The notes beneath the pieces were generated by a model. The model saw only the letters and a program-made list of their open reading frames with translations. It was not told the DNA's origin and made no database searches. A DNA stretch of 64,000 nt, taken from Holdemania massiliensis AP2. Its GTDB lineage: Bacteria > Bacillota_I > Bacilli_A > Erysipelotrichales > Erysipelotrichaceae. A program made the position numbers and the translations under genes. This document shows positions 45,571 to 54,398 of the stretch, one piece after another (the first letter of the stretch is position 1; every line of letters starts with the position of its first letter). The DNA lies in the NCBI RefSeq assembly GCF_000327285.1, contig NZ_HE998567.1, positions 760,290 through 824,289 of the forward strand. The letters run 5' to 3'.

Positions 45571-46347
45571 TTAACCAAACAGTTTCTGAATAATATTCTT
45601 TTCCTTGAATTTCGGCAGTGTTGCTTTTTCTCCCAGCAGGCGCTGAGCGATAACGGTATAGCATTGCGAAGTGATTGAGCTGCGCTTCAATGCCATCGGT
45701 ACGCCGCGGTTGTTGCAGGCGATCAGATTTTCATCCTCATAAACCAACCCGATAACCTCCAAGCCCAGCCAATCGGCGGCTTCCTTGACGCTTAAGGAAA
45801 TTCCTTTTTCAATATAACGCGGATTAACGCGGTTCATCACCAGCCGAATGGTCGTCTTGCCTTCCTTCAATAAAATACCGATCACACGGTCGCTGTCCTG
45901 CAAAGCCGCGATATCCAGATTCACAACAATCAGCGCTTCATCAGCGCAGCACATCGCATATTGAAAGCCCCGCTCGATGCCCGCTGGCGAATCCAGCAGA
46001 ATAAAATCAAACTGATCCCGCAGCTGATCGACCACCGTCGTCAGATCTTCCAGCTTCAGCCTTCCGATATTCACGGTTCGGCAGGCTGCCATCAGATAAA
46101 GATTTTCACAGCGCTTATCCTGAATCATTGCCCGGCCTAGCGGACACCGGCCTTCAACCGCATCCTTTAAATCATAAAACACACGGTTTTCCAAGCCCAT
46201 CATCACGTCCAGATTTTTTAAACCCAGATCCATGTCGATCATACATACTTTTTTGCCTAATGACGCCAGCGCGATGCCGAGGTTGGCGCAGACTGTCGTT
46301 TTGCCGACGCCGCCCTTGCCGCTGGTGATCATGATTACCCTTGCCAC
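45571..46347 (-). CDS. minD: Septum site-determining protein MinD
   Basis: Membrane-associated ATPase that positions MinC to block division near poles. 258 residues: deviant Walker A GKGGVGKTTVCANLG, DMDLGLKNLDVMMG, DSPAGIERGF (Walker B/switch II), VMNRVNPRYIE, and a C-terminal amphipathic helix (KFKEKNIIQKLFG) that binds the membrane. The frame opens earlier; I start at the GTG at 46347, seven bases behind GGAGG, giving VARVIMITSGKGG at the N-terminus, like other MinD. It overlaps minC by 13 bases. Last gene of mreC-mreD-minC-minD. Confidence 0.97.
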   Translation of the reverse strand: MARVIMITSGKGGVGKTTVCANLGIALASLGKKVCMIDMDLGLKNLDVMMGLENRVFYDLKDAVEGRCPLGRAMIQDKRCENLYLMAACRTVNIGRLKLEDLTTVVDQLRDQFDFILLDSPAGIERGFQYAMCCADEALIVVNLDIAALQDSDRVIGILLKEGKTTIRLVMNRVNPRYIEKGISLSVKEAADWLGLEVIGLVYEDENLIACNNRGVPMALKRSSITSQCYTVIAQRLLGEKATLPKFKEKNIIQKLFG

Positions 46348-46913
46348 ACTTCTTCCTCCTTCAAACATAGACTTGTGCATCTCTGATTCTCATAATACAC
46401 ACAGACTTTCGCGAAATTTGTCATAATCTGCCAGTCGCTGTCTGAAATCTTGATGCGGGCATGATCCAGTCCCAGCGCGATCAGCTGACACGCCGGATCA
46501 AAAAGCCGGATCTGTCCGGCTACGGTGCCCAGCACAATTAACGGACCGCCGCCGCGCATTTCAATCTGAATCGGCTGGCGCACATCATGAAATAAAACCG
46601 CAGCGCCTTCCAACTGGATCACCTCGCCAGCCCGCAAAGGATCGCGAATCAAACTGAGCGCTCCCTGGGCTGCCGGTTTTTTCTGAATGTAAATCCCTCG
46701 GCACACACAGCCAGTCACCTGCAGGATTTCAAACAGTTGTTTTAACCGTTCTGCGCCGGGATCGCTGTCAAAAAAAACTTCGGCTGGATGACCATTGCGG
46801 GTCTGCAGCAGCCGAAGCTTGGCCTCCAGCTCCACTGCCTGATCCTGCCAATGATGGCATTCCATGCGAATTGTGAGTCCGGAGTTCTGGCCGATTATTT
46901 TAACTGTTCCCAT
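46335..46913 (-). CDS. minC: Septum site-determining protein MinC
   Basis: FtsZ assembly inhibitor recruited by MinD. 192 residues: an N-terminal domain (1-80) with little conservation and a C-terminal beta-helix domain with the family features VIQLEGAAVLFHDVRQPIQI, GGGPLIVLGTVAGQIRLFDP, and RIKISDSDWQI. LGTVAG-type triplets are typical, though in most relatives the segment reads LGxLxGxVHAG and here HAG is replaced (IRLFDP), a drift worth noting. Overlaps mreD by 19 bases and minD by 13. Identification depends on the MinD neighbour and the beta-helix pattern. Confidence 0.92.
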   Translation of the reverse strand: MGTVKIIGQNSGLTIRMECHHWQDQAVELEAKLRLLQTRNGHPAEVFFDSDPGAERLKQLFEILQVTGCVCRGIYIQKKPAAQGALSLIRDPLRAGEVIQLEGAAVLFHDVRQPIQIEMRGGGPLIVLGTVAGQIRLFDPACQLIALGLDHARIKISDSDWQIMTNFAKVCVYYENQRCTSLCLKEEEVWQG

Positions 46914-47443
46914 CTGAGCTTCTCCCCTTTTCTGCGGATGGACTCCCGCCGAATCTGCAGGGTCTGCCGCTGATCATTCATCCAGATCACAAGCAGAAGC
47001 GGCGCCAAATTGCCGACAAGCGTCGTCACCAAACGCTTGCTCAGCCATGTCATTAAGGACATCGCCGACAGATTGCTTGCGGTCATGTAGAAGTATATCA
47101 GAAGCTCTTTGACGAAAATGATCGAAAGTAAGAGAATCATCAGTTCTAATAACGAAGAACTGATATGTTTGCTCCAAATATGAATAAGAAAGGCACACGC
47201 CAGGCAGACCAAGGTACTGAGCATGAAGTGATCGCCGCTCAGAAAATCAAAGACCAACCCTGCGAGAAACGCTGTGAACAACGAATCCAACAGATTTTTC
47301 TGCCGCACTGTCAGCATCAGGGCACAAAAGCCCATACTGGGAATAAAGACGGAATGAATCAAAGCAAAGTCAAATGGAAACAACGCTGTCAGAATCATAT
47401 CGGCAGCCAAACATAAGCCGATAAAAGCTGCTTCGTAAATCAC
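46895..47443 (-). CDS. mreD: Rod shape-determining protein MreD
   Basis: Small integral membrane protein of the elongation complex. 182 residues with five or six hydrophobic segments (MIYEAAFIGLCLAADMILTA; LFTAFLAGLVFDFLSG; LVCLACAFLIHIW; LELMILLLSIIFVKELLIYF), and the AGLVFDFLSGDHF turn is a family landmark. GTG start at 47443 shares a GTGA overlap with the mreC stop, so translation is probably coupled. The basic tail (RRESIRRKGEKLRWEQLK) overlaps minC. Confidence 0.93.
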   Translation of the reverse strand: MIYEAAFIGLCLAADMILTALFPFDFALIHSVFIPSMGFCALMLTVRQKNLLDSLFTAFLAGLVFDFLSGDHFMLSTLVCLACAFLIHIWSKHISSSLLELMILLLSIIFVKELLIYFYMTASNLSAMSLMTWLSKRLVTTLVGNLAPLLLVIWMNDQRQTLQIRRESIRRKGEKLRWEQLK

Positions 47444-48288
47444 TGCGCTGCCCCCTGGCGGCGAACGACGCAGACATAATTAAACGATTGGAAATCCGCG
47501 GCCGGGCTGACATAAATATTCATGCCGACGGCATTGCTTAACTCTTCAACCTTGCTGACGTTGCCGACTAACAAACCAGATGGAAAGACGCCGCCCATAC
47601 CGCTGGTGACAACCCGCATCTGCTCCGTCACCGTCGCTCCGGAGTTGAGTAATTTGACAACAAAACCTTGCTCATTGCTGTCATACTTTTCCAAAATGGC
47701 GTCAACCGTCTTTCCTTCGCCGATTTCAATCTTTACGGACACTTTATTTAAGCCGTCCTCGGAGGTAATGAGCTTGACCGTTGACGTATGTTCAGTGACC
47801 TTCGTTACTTTGCCGATCAATCCTTTGGGCGTAATCACGGCATAGTTCACTCCAACCCCATCGGCACTGCCTACATCCAAAGTTAACAGATTATTCCATG
47901 CTTCCTGCGAGCGGGACAAAACAGTTGAAGGAATCAGATCGTAATCGGAAACGATCGTCTTTAATTCGGCGATCTGTTTTAATTCTTCAATCTGCCGCTG
48001 CGATTCCGCAAGCTGTGCCTGCAGTGAGGCGATCTGATCAACTTGAGTCCGAAGCAGATCATTTTCCTGACGGACCTGCCACAGCCGGGAGAAGGAAGTA
48101 AAGAAATCCGTCACCGTCGTTACCGGATAATCAATCAATGAGTATTTAATCATGGAAAAAGCGTTATACCCCTGCCGGCTGATTTCACTGAATGGCGTTG
48201 TGACGCTGACAACGTTCAAAATCAAGGAAAGCGACACAGTAATGCCGATCAGCCAAAGCAGTATTTTTTGAAAACGATTCAATTTCAT
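47440..48288 (-). CDS. mreC: Rod shape-determining protein MreC
   Basis: Periplasm-side scaffold of the elongasome. 282 residues: one N-terminal membrane helix (FQKILLWLIGITVSLSLIL), a coiled coil (about 60-100, QVDQIASLQAQLAESQRQIE), then the MreC beta barrels with VLSRSQEAWNNLLTLDVGSADGVGVNYAVI, GLIGKVTKV and VTSGMGGVFPSGLLVGNV. The frame opens 15 codons earlier, but the ATG at 48288 is behind AGGTG and gives the standard start. mreB, which normally comes directly before mreC, is absent: radC ends only 41 bases upstream. Confidence 0.97.
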   Translation of the reverse strand: MKLNRFQKILLWLIGITVSLSLILNVVSVTTPFSEISRQGYNAFSMIKYSLIDYPVTTVTDFFTSFSRLWQVRQENDLLRTQVDQIASLQAQLAESQRQIEELKQIAELKTIVSDYDLIPSTVLSRSQEAWNNLLTLDVGSADGVGVNYAVITPKGLIGKVTKVTEHTSTVKLITSEDGLNKVSVKIEIGEGKTVDAILEKYDSNEQGFVVKLLNSGATVTEQMRVVTSGMGGVFPSGLLVGNVSKVEELSNAVGMNIYVSPAADFQSFNYVCVVRRQGAAQ

Positions 48289-48304
48289 TTTATCACCTGC
48301 GTCT

Positions 48305-48333
48305 ATTATACGGTGATTGATCCCGAACTTCAA
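48305..48333 (-). promoter_or_regulatory. Promoter of mreC-mreD-minC-minD
   Basis: Minus strand -35 TTGAAG (48328-48333), 17-base spacer, -10 TATAAT (48305-48310). It lies at the end of radC and would give a very short 5' leader of about ten bases before the mreC ATG. Confidence 0.7.
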
Positions 48334-49016
48334 TCTAATAATCCATGCGCGCGAAAGCTGAAATACTGAGTGGCGCTGACGATTAAATGATCCAGCAATT
48401 CAATCCCGATCAGTTCCCCCGTTTCTTTCAAGCGCTGAGTAATGATTCGATCCGCCATGCTGGGAGTCAGATCCTGCGATGGATGATTATGCACGACTAA
48501 AATACGGCAGGCTGACGTCAGCAAAGCTTCTTTAAACACTTCGCGAGGATGAACGATGCTGGCGTCCAAGGTTCCTTTGAACAACAGCCGGTGTTCTAAA
48601 ATGTGATTTTTGGCGTCGAGATAGATCGCTAAAAAATGTTCCTGCTGCTTCCCGCCGATCTCCCGGCCCAGCCAGTTCATCAAGGCTTCGGGATTGGAAA
48701 CCACGTCGATATCCCGGGTTCGTTCTTCACTGATCCGCCGCGCCAATTCAAAACAAGCTAAGATCTCCAAGCCGCGAACCTGACTGATCCCTTTGATCTG
48801 CATCAATTCTTTCAGCGTCAAGCGGGACAGCCCGGCAACGCCCTGACTTCGGTGCAGCAATTCCTCGGCGATCATCAGACTGGAAGAACCGGGGACGCCG
48901 CTGCGCAGGATCAGCGCCAATATTTCTTTGTTGGAACAATGCTCAATTCCCTGCTGCAGCGCTTTTTCCCGCGGCCGTTCTTCACAGGGCATTTCTCTTA
49001 CGGTTGTGATGTACAT
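48330..49016 (-). CDS. radC: RadC family JAB domain protein
   Basis: 228 residues: N-terminal helix-hairpin-helix (LSRLTLKELMQIKGISQVRGLEI) and a C-terminal JAB/MPN domain with the metal motif in LVVHNHPSQDLTPSMAD (HxH-x-D type). Bacillus radC lies next to mreBCD, as here. A role in repair of broken replication forks has been proposed but is not settled for Firmicutes. The start is the ATG at 49016, which aligns with the family N-terminus (EERPREKAL...) although a weak ribosome site lies in front. It overlaps the SPOR protein gene by 19 bases. Confidence 0.94.
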   Translation of the reverse strand: MYITTVREMPCEERPREKALQQGIEHCSNKEILALILRSGVPGSSSLMIAEELLHRSQGVAGLSRLTLKELMQIKGISQVRGLEILACFELARRISEERTRDIDVVSNPEALMNWLGREIGGKQQEHFLAIYLDAKNHILEHRLLFKGTLDASIVHPREVFKEALLTSACRILVVHNHPSQDLTPSMADRIITQRLKETGELIGIELLDHLIVSATQYFSFRAHGLLD

Positions 49017-49483
49017 CCCTCCAATACAACGGCAGTCTGACCTTCTTCCAGCTGTTGACGCTGCGTTTCATTCAGCGTGCATGAACGTTCCATCCATTCG
49101 TAATCCAGATCAATCATCCGCTGTTTGCATTGCCGGGTCACCTGTGGATCCAGGCTCATTCCCACCGCGACAATCTGGTATTGATCCCGTGGATAAACAA
49201 CGGGCGTAAACCCATCCTGCTCTAAAAATGCCGTCAGCTCACGAACTGAGCTTTCCTGGGCAAATACCCCGGCCTGAATCCAGCTTAGAGTGGAAGTGGA
49301 AACAGCTCCGTTTTCCGCATTAACCGGCGCCGCGGGTTCCGCACTTGGTGTGACCGTGACTTCCAGAGCATCCTGGGGAGCTGAACTTGTTTCACTGATC
49401 CGGGCAAACAGACCAAAATACAGAACGCAGAAGCCCAGCGACAACAGTACGGCCATCATGGTTACGATTGAACTTTTTTTCAT
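48998..49483 (-). CDS. SPOR-domain membrane protein
   Basis: 161 residues: a single N-terminal membrane segment (MKKSSIVTMMAVLLSLGFCV), a Ser/Thr/Pro/Ala-rich linker (about 30-68), and a C-terminal SPOR-like domain (about 69-140: WIQAGVFAQESSVRELTAFLEQDG, YQIVAVGMSLDPQ). SPOR domains bind denuded glycan strands at division septa, and the neighbours radC and mre/min fit a wall or division role. The pattern IQAGVF...A..L...GF.P.V...Y.V.VG is clear, but sequence similarity is weak in this family. AGAGGTGAAGCCAA precedes the ATG. Confidence 0.75.
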   Translation of the reverse strand: MKKSSIVTMMAVLLSLGFCVLYFGLFARISETSSAPQDALEVTVTPSAEPAAPVNAENGAVSTSTLSWIQAGVFAQESSVRELTAFLEQDGFTPVVYPRDQYQIVAVGMSLDPQVTRQCKQRMIDLDYEWMERSCTLNETQRQQLEEGQTAVVLEGCTSQP

Positions 49484-49583
49484 TTGGCTTCACCTCTGGT
49501 ATCAGCCTATGAAAAAGTCAAGCGATTCAGTCAGACTGCTCACTTACAATATTCGCTGAAAATTTGATTTTGCCTGTCTAAAA

Positions 49584-49621
49584 AACCAAAAAAAGGAGAT
49601 TTTTTCTCAAATTTCTCCTTT
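49584..49621 (-). terminator. Terminator after the small gene at 49607
   Basis: Minus strand AAAGGAGA / TCTCCTTT with a 14-base loop and a following TTTTGGTTTTTT tail; it overlaps the stop codon. Confidence 0.8.
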
Positions 49622-49816
49622 ATCCTTTATTTTTGTCTGTGAGAGATTTGTTTTCAAGGCTTCAGGATCTTCTGAAGCCGCTAAGGCCAAAGTGATTATC
49701 TGAGCCAAAAGCGGTTCAATTTTCTCTGCGCGGCCTTGATGATCTTCAAACTGAACTTGTTCGATCAATTCTGCGCTGAGGACCGCCAGCCGCTTTATCG
49801 CCTTATACCGTTCCAT
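49607..49816 (-). CDS. Small helical protein of unknown function
   Basis: 69 residues from the ATG at 49816 (ERYKAIKRLAVLSAELIEQV...). I do not recognise a family. Predicted to be mostly helical and highly charged (KIEPLLAQIITLALAASEDP). AAAAGGAACAAAATC precedes the ATG, and the gene overlaps the HAD gene by 14 bases, so it is probably translated from the same message. The hairpin right after it supports a real gene. Confidence 0.6.
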   Translation of the reverse strand: MERYKAIKRLAVLSAELIEQVQFEDHQGRAEKIEPLLAQIITLALAASEDPEALKTNLSQTKIKDKGEI

Positions 49817-50642
49817 GATTTTGTTCCTTTTCATTCTGATTCAGAATCATCGCGACAGCCTGAGCAAAAGCTCCCTCCTCACAGCTGCCGACAAGCTGAT
49901 CCACTTGCGTTTTAACCGCCTCCACAGCGTTATTGGGCGCAAACGACAAGCCGGCTTCCGCCAACATCTCCCGATCATTGTTGCCGTCCCCGATCGCCGC
50001 TAGTTCCTTAAGCGAGATGCCGCGTTTTTCGCACAGCTGCCTCAAAGTCAGCGCTTTATGTACGCCCTGCGGTGTAATATCCAGAAACCCAGGTCCGGAA
50101 CGAGTCAGCGTCACATCACGGAGCGTTCTGCGCGCCGCTGCTTCAATTTCATCTAATTGATCAGGATCTCCAGTCAATCCTGCCATGCATGCGGGTTTTT
50201 GGATATATGAAAAGAAATCCGAGCCGACCACAAGGAAATCTATGCCGACAATCGTGCGGTCACTGTCAAGCGAAGCATCATAGCCGTCGGCTACCATCAG
50301 ATCTTCCTGCTGAACCGCCAGGGTTACTCCGGAATGGGCATCGGAAAACTGTTTCAGCATTTGAATCTGTTCAGCACTTAAACTATGCAGCACCGTACGG
50401 ATACCGCTAAAACAGTCAATGAGTTCCGCGCCGGCCGAAGCAATGATCATGCCGCCTTTTTCCTTCATCTGCAGCTGAGCTTCCAATTTCCGAACTCCGG
50501 CATAAATTCGCGCTGTGGCCAGCACGAGTTCAACCCCCTGCTCCCGCAGCCGATCCGCCGCGGCCAGGTTCACCGCAGGAATGGAATAAGTTTGATGAGA
50601 AAATAATGTGTTGTCAATATCAGATGCTAAAATTCGAATCAT
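49803..50642 (-). CDS. HAD-IIB (Cof-type) hydrolase
   Basis: 279-residue HAD phosphatase. Motif I MIRILASDIDNTLFSH (catalytic DxD), motif II VLATARIYAGV, motif III near KALTLRQLCEK, and motif IV AAIGDGNNDREMLAEAG place it in the same Cof/YbiV-type group as the protein at 26246, but the two are only distantly alike. DNTLF in place of DGTLL is a small deviation. Substrate unknown. It leads the small helical protein gene. Confidence 0.9.
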   Translation of the reverse strand: MIRILASDIDNTLFSHQTYSIPAVNLAAADRLREQGVELVLATARIYAGVRKLEAQLQMKEKGGMIIASAGAELIDCFSGIRTVLHSLSAEQIQMLKQFSDAHSGVTLAVQQEDLMVADGYDASLDSDRTIVGIDFLVVGSDFFSYIQKPACMAGLTGDPDQLDEIEAAARRTLRDVTLTRSGPGFLDITPQGVHKALTLRQLCEKRGISLKELAAIGDGNNDREMLAEAGLSFAPNNAVEAVKTQVDQLVGSCEEGAFAQAVAMILNQNEKEQNHGTV

Positions 50643-50759
50643 ACACTTCGCTCCTTGCCGCCCCTCTGTTTTCCTGCTTTTTAAGACTGCAGAAACCGAA
50701 CGGTGTAAATTTTCTATGTTTTTACTATATCACAAATTGCTAAACACGCGAAGTCCCCA

Positions 50760-50808
50760 ATGAAAAAGAGGAATGACCGCAGAGAATTTTGTTCTGCTCC
50801 ATTCCTCT
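50760..50808 (-). terminator. Terminator of the amidohydrolase pair
   Basis: Minus strand AGAGGAATG / CATTCCTCT enclosing a GCAGA/TCTGC inner helix, followed by TTTTTC. Confidence 0.88.
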
Positions 50809-50830
50809 TTGCTTTCGCTAAACCTTCAGA

Positions 50831-51976
50831 TCAATCTACGATCTCGCCATTGACCAAAACATGACGGATCGTTGTAAAAATTGTCAGCGGATCCCCGTCC
50901 GTCATGACGATGTCGGCATCCTTTCCGACTTCTAATGAACCAACCCGATCCTCAATGCCTAAATGCTTTGCCGGATTAATTGTAATCGCCTTGAGTGCTT
51001 CCTCGTGATCCATCCCGGATTTGACCGCCAACCCAGCCGACATCGCCAAATATTTTAACGGAACGATCGGCGCATCGGTGACGATTGAAACCTGCAGCCC
51101 CGCCTTGCTTAACACCCCCGGGGTGGTAAAGGTCATGTTGCGGATTTCAAACTTACTGTTGGCATGCAGATTCGGTCCGACTGCCAGCGGAACGTTGGCC
51201 GCCTGCAGCTGCGGAATAATAAACTGCCCTTCGGTCACATGTTCCAGCGTCAGCTTCAAATCAAACTCCTTGGCGATTCGAATCGCCGTGCAGATATCAT
51301 CGGCACGATGAGCATGCGCCTTTAACGGCAGCTGCTTGCGGACAACCGGCAGCATCGCATTCAGCTTCATATCGAAAGCCGGCCGCTTCGCCGGATCCTG
51401 CTGAGCCTCGCTGAGCTTCATTGAATATTCGTTTGCCTTAAACAACAATTCACGCAGCTTGGCCGCCGTCGCCATCCGGGTATTGTTGTTTTTGCCTTGA
51501 TAACAGCGCTTCGGATTCTCACCGAAAGCACACTTCATCGCGACCGCCTCTTTGACGATCATCTCATCCACACAGGTACCGACCGTTTTGACCGCCGCAA
51601 AGGTTCCGCCCACGACATTCGCGCTGCCCGGACCCGTTCCAATTGTCGTTACGCCCGCGCAAACGGCTTCTTTAAATGAAGGATCAAACGGATTGATCGC
51701 ATCAATACCGCGCAGCTGCGGCGTAATCGGATCGGTGGATTCGTTGGTATCGTTGCCCTCAAAACCAATCCCATCCTCATACAATCCAATATGACAATGA
51801 CAGTCGATAAATCCCGGATAGATGTCCAATCCGGAAGCATCCATCACCTCGCACTCCGAAGGAACTTCAAGCTGCTCGCCAATCGCCGCAATCTTGCCGT
51901 TGTCGATCAGGATATCCGCCGTGATCGTTCCCTGATCAGCCATCGTATGAAGCTTACCGTTTTGAATCAGTCGCAT
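50831..51976 (-). CDS. Amidohydrolase (tandem copy 2)
   Basis: Metal-dependent hydrolase of the amidohydrolase superfamily (imidazolonepropionase-like branch), 381 residues. HxH motif YPGFIDCHCHIGL, later metal histidines in PLKAHAHRADD and LEHVTEGQF, and SIVTDAPIVP with the catalytic aspartate. The last beta-sandwich segment GIEDRVGSLEVGKDADIVMTDGD is typical. Substrate unknown. It lies three bases after its paralogue and is about 60 percent identical to it by eye, with the same length. Start ATG at 51976, GGAAAGG some 12 bases upstream. Confidence 0.93.
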   Translation of the reverse strand: MRLIQNGKLHTMADQGTITADILIDNGKIAAIGEQLEVPSECEVMDASGLDIYPGFIDCHCHIGLYEDGIGFEGNDTNESTDPITPQLRGIDAINPFDPSFKEAVCAGVTTIGTGPGSANVVGGTFAAVKTVGTCVDEMIVKEAVAMKCAFGENPKRCYQGKNNNTRMATAAKLRELLFKANEYSMKLSEAQQDPAKRPAFDMKLNAMLPVVRKQLPLKAHAHRADDICTAIRIAKEFDLKLTLEHVTEGQFIIPQLQAANVPLAVGPNLHANSKFEIRNMTFTTPGVLSKAGLQVSIVTDAPIVPLKYLAMSAGLAVKSGMDHEEALKAITINPAKHLGIEDRVGSLEVGKDADIVMTDGDPLTIFTTIRHVLVNGEIVD

Positions 51977-51979
51977 GAC

Positions 51980-53125
51980 TTAAGCCACGACCTTTCCATC
52001 AATGATGACGACTTCCGGCTGGGCGGATACTTCAAAACAGCTGCCCTCGATGACCAGAATATCCGCATCCTTGCCGATTTCCAGGGATCCAACGCGGTCT
52101 TCAATTCCGATATGCTTCGCGGCATTGATCGTAATCGCTTTTAATGCATCCCATTCCTTCATTCCGGATTTGATTGCCAGTCCGGCACACAGCGGCAGAT
52201 ACTGCTGCGGAATGACTGGAGAATCCGTGATGATCGATACCTGACAGCCCGCAGCCGCCAGAATTCCCGGCGTTTCAAAGGTTTTGTTGCGCAGCTCAAA
52301 CTTGCTGGCATGGGTCAGGGACGGTCCGACGGCCATCGGTACCGGCTCATCCTTCAGTTCATCCACGATCAGATGGCCTTCCGTCACATGTTCCAGCGTC
52401 AGCTTAACATTGAACTCCTGCGCAATCCGCAGCGCTGTAAAAATATCATTGGCCTGATGCGCATGGGCCTTTAACGGCAGCTCGCGGTGCAGAACCGGAC
52501 GCAGCGCCTCCAATTTCACATCCAGCGGCGGCAGCTTGGATTCATCCTCAGCCGCGGCTGTTACCTTGCGGTCATATTCCTTTGCCTTTAAAAGCATTTC
52601 CCGCAGTTTTGATGCCGTCGACATCCGGGAGTAGTTATTTTTATCTTTGTAGCAGCGCTTCGGATTTTCACCGAAGGCACATTTCATCGCGACTTCCTTT
52701 TTTACGATCATCTTGTCAACGCGCTTGCCAACCGTCTTGATCGCGGTAAAGGTACCGCCCAAAACGTTAGCGCTGCCTGGACCCGTACAGACCGTCGTAA
52801 TGCCGGCCAACGCCGCCTCGCGGAACGTCGGATCCATCGGATTGATGCCGTCGATCGCCCGTAGCTGCGGAGTCAGGATATCTGTCATTTCATTGCAGTC
52901 ATCCCCTTCAAAGCCGATCCCGGAACCATCCAGGCCAATGTGGCAATGCGCTTCAACAAAACCCGGATAGACATTTTTATCCGTAGCGTCGATAATCTCA
53001 CAATCCTGCGGTACGATTAAATTCTGACCGATGGCCGTGATCTTTCCATTTTCCGCCAAAACATCCGCAAGATACGGTTCCTCATGAACCGCGTCGTGAA
53101 CCCAACCATTTTTAATACAAATCAT
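51980..53125 (-). CDS. Amidohydrolase (tandem copy 1)
   Basis: Same family and length as the following gene (381 residues). HxH in YPGFVEAHCHIGL, LPLKAHAHQANDIF, LEHVTEGHL, and SIITDSPVIP, where the position of the catalytic aspartate is kept. GEGCxSVGS-type beta segment is GIEDRVGSLEIGKDADILVIEG. Residues around the HxH differ (DG-GI and GD-DC in place of ED-GI and GN-DT), which hints at different substrates. GAGGGCGAACT precedes the ATG. First gene of the two-gene operon. Confidence 0.93.
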   Translation of the reverse strand: MICIKNGWVHDAVHEEPYLADVLAENGKITAIGQNLIVPQDCEIIDATDKNVYPGFVEAHCHIGLDGSGIGFEGDDCNEMTDILTPQLRAIDGINPMDPTFREAALAGITTVCTGPGSANVLGGTFTAIKTVGKRVDKMIVKKEVAMKCAFGENPKRCYKDKNNYSRMSTASKLREMLLKAKEYDRKVTAAAEDESKLPPLDVKLEALRPVLHRELPLKAHAHQANDIFTALRIAQEFNVKLTLEHVTEGHLIVDELKDEPVPMAVGPSLTHASKFELRNKTFETPGILAAAGCQVSIITDSPVIPQQYLPLCAGLAIKSGMKEWDALKAITINAAKHIGIEDRVGSLEIGKDADILVIEGSCFEVSAQPEVVIIDGKVVA

Positions 53126-53169
53126 AGTTCGCCCTCATTTCTTTCAATAGGTTCATTATACAAAATTTT

Positions 53170-53211
53170 ACAAAAAATGAAAGTGACAAAATCAAAATTT
53201 CATCACTTTCA
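53170..53211 (-). terminator. Terminator of the nucleoside hydrolase gene
   Basis: TGAAAGTGA (53178-53186) / TCACTTTCA (53203-53211) stem, with a T run on the minus strand. Confidence 0.82.
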
Positions 53212-53276
53212 TTTCTGTTACATTTAAGTTGATTCGTCAGCCAGTTTTACTTTGCACTGGCCTTTTATCCCATTTT

Positions 53277-54242
53277 TTATGATTCTGTCTTTTCTGACAG
53301 ACTTAAGGTTTTTGTCAGCGAAGCCGTAAACAGCTCAAGAAAACGCTGAACATCGACGTCAACCGCCATGTGATGATCCTTCTGCGGATCGTTGAGCCGG
53401 CTTAAATCCGCAGTCGTACGGCCTCGCCCGGGCCCTTCGAGATCGGCCTTCAAATTGACCGGCAGGGTTGTGATGAGCTCCGGATGCAGCGCCGCCGCCA
53501 CCGCCAGTGGATCATGCAGCGGACAACCCGCCAAACGGCGGCGGTCCGTCTTATAATAATCGAGATAGAACTGCATTAAACCGCACACCAAGTCTGAGGC
53601 TTTCGTTTTTAACTGCTGCAGATTGTCAATCTGTGCCTGATCATACAATGTTTTCAAAGTCACATCCAGTCCAATTAAAACTAACGGAAGTCCGCTGCTC
53701 AGCACCTCGGCTGCCGCTTCCGGATCCACGCGCACATTGGCTTCCGCAAACGGTGTTTCATTGCCCGCAACCGTTAAAGCCCCGGCCATGCAGACAACCT
53801 TGCCAATTTTATTTTTAAAATCAGGATGGCAGCGCAATACTTCAGCCAGTGTTGTTAAAGGTCCGGCTGTCAGCAAGGTTAATTCAGAGCCATACCGATC
53901 GGCCGCCTCTGCAATCCAGTCGACAGCACGCTGAGACTGAATAAGCATCCCGTCCGAATCTGTCGGGGCATTGCCGAAACCATGTTCGCCATGCACAACG
54001 CGGCACATCGGCGTCGGCGCAAAAGCAGTTTGATTTAACGGATGCGCAGGTCCGGCAAAAAGCGGAATATCCTTACGGCCCAGCACTTTCAGCAGCGTCG
54101 CTGTATTTTCCAGCGCCTGTTCACGGACAACGTTGCCATACGTGCAGGTAACGCCGATCACCTCGGCTGCCGGATCGCCTAAAGCATAGCTCAGCGCCAG
54201 GGCATCATCAATGCCGGTATCTAAATCCAAGATTAGTTTCAT
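53277..54242 (-). CDS. Nucleoside hydrolase (IunH family)
   Basis: Cleaves ribonucleosides to base plus ribose for salvage. 321 residues: MKLILDLDTGIDDALALSYAL with the calcium-binding DTGIDDA motif, VTCTYGNVV, LTLLTAGPLTTLAEVL, and the GCPLHDPLAVAAAL motif (catalytic histidine and metal aspartate). GEHGFGNAP is conserved. Purine or pyrimidine preference is not evident. AGAGGAG precedes the ATG (a GTG one codon before is possible). It follows the CNNM gene but has its own terminator. Confidence 0.93.
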   Translation of the reverse strand: MKLILDLDTGIDDALALSYALGDPAAEVIGVTCTYGNVVREQALENTATLLKVLGRKDIPLFAGPAHPLNQTAFAPTPMCRVVHGEHGFGNAPTDSDGMLIQSQRAVDWIAEAADRYGSELTLLTAGPLTTLAEVLRCHPDFKNKIGKVVCMAGALTVAGNETPFAEANVRVDPEAAAEVLSSGLPLVLIGLDVTLKTLYDQAQIDNLQQLKTKASDLVCGLMQFYLDYYKTDRRRLAGCPLHDPLAVAAALHPELITTLPVNLKADLEGPGRGRTTADLSRLNDPQKDHHMAVDVDVQRFLELFTASLTKTLSLSEKTES

Positions 54243-54348
54243 CACGGTTTTCTCCTCTTCCTGTTTTCATTGTATGCCTGATTTACAGCCGCCGCAAGAT
54301 GAACATGGAATTCACAAACGGAAAGGCTGCACGAATTCCCTTGATGCA

Positions 54349-54374
54349 TAAAAAAAAGCCGGCAGCGCCGGCTT
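54349..54374 (-). terminator. Terminator of the CNNM/CorC-type gene
   Basis: Minus strand AAGCCGGC / GCCGGCTT with a three-base loop and a run of eight T. Confidence 0.93.
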
Positions 54375-54398
54375 AACTCTTTTCTACTATTCAGCGGA

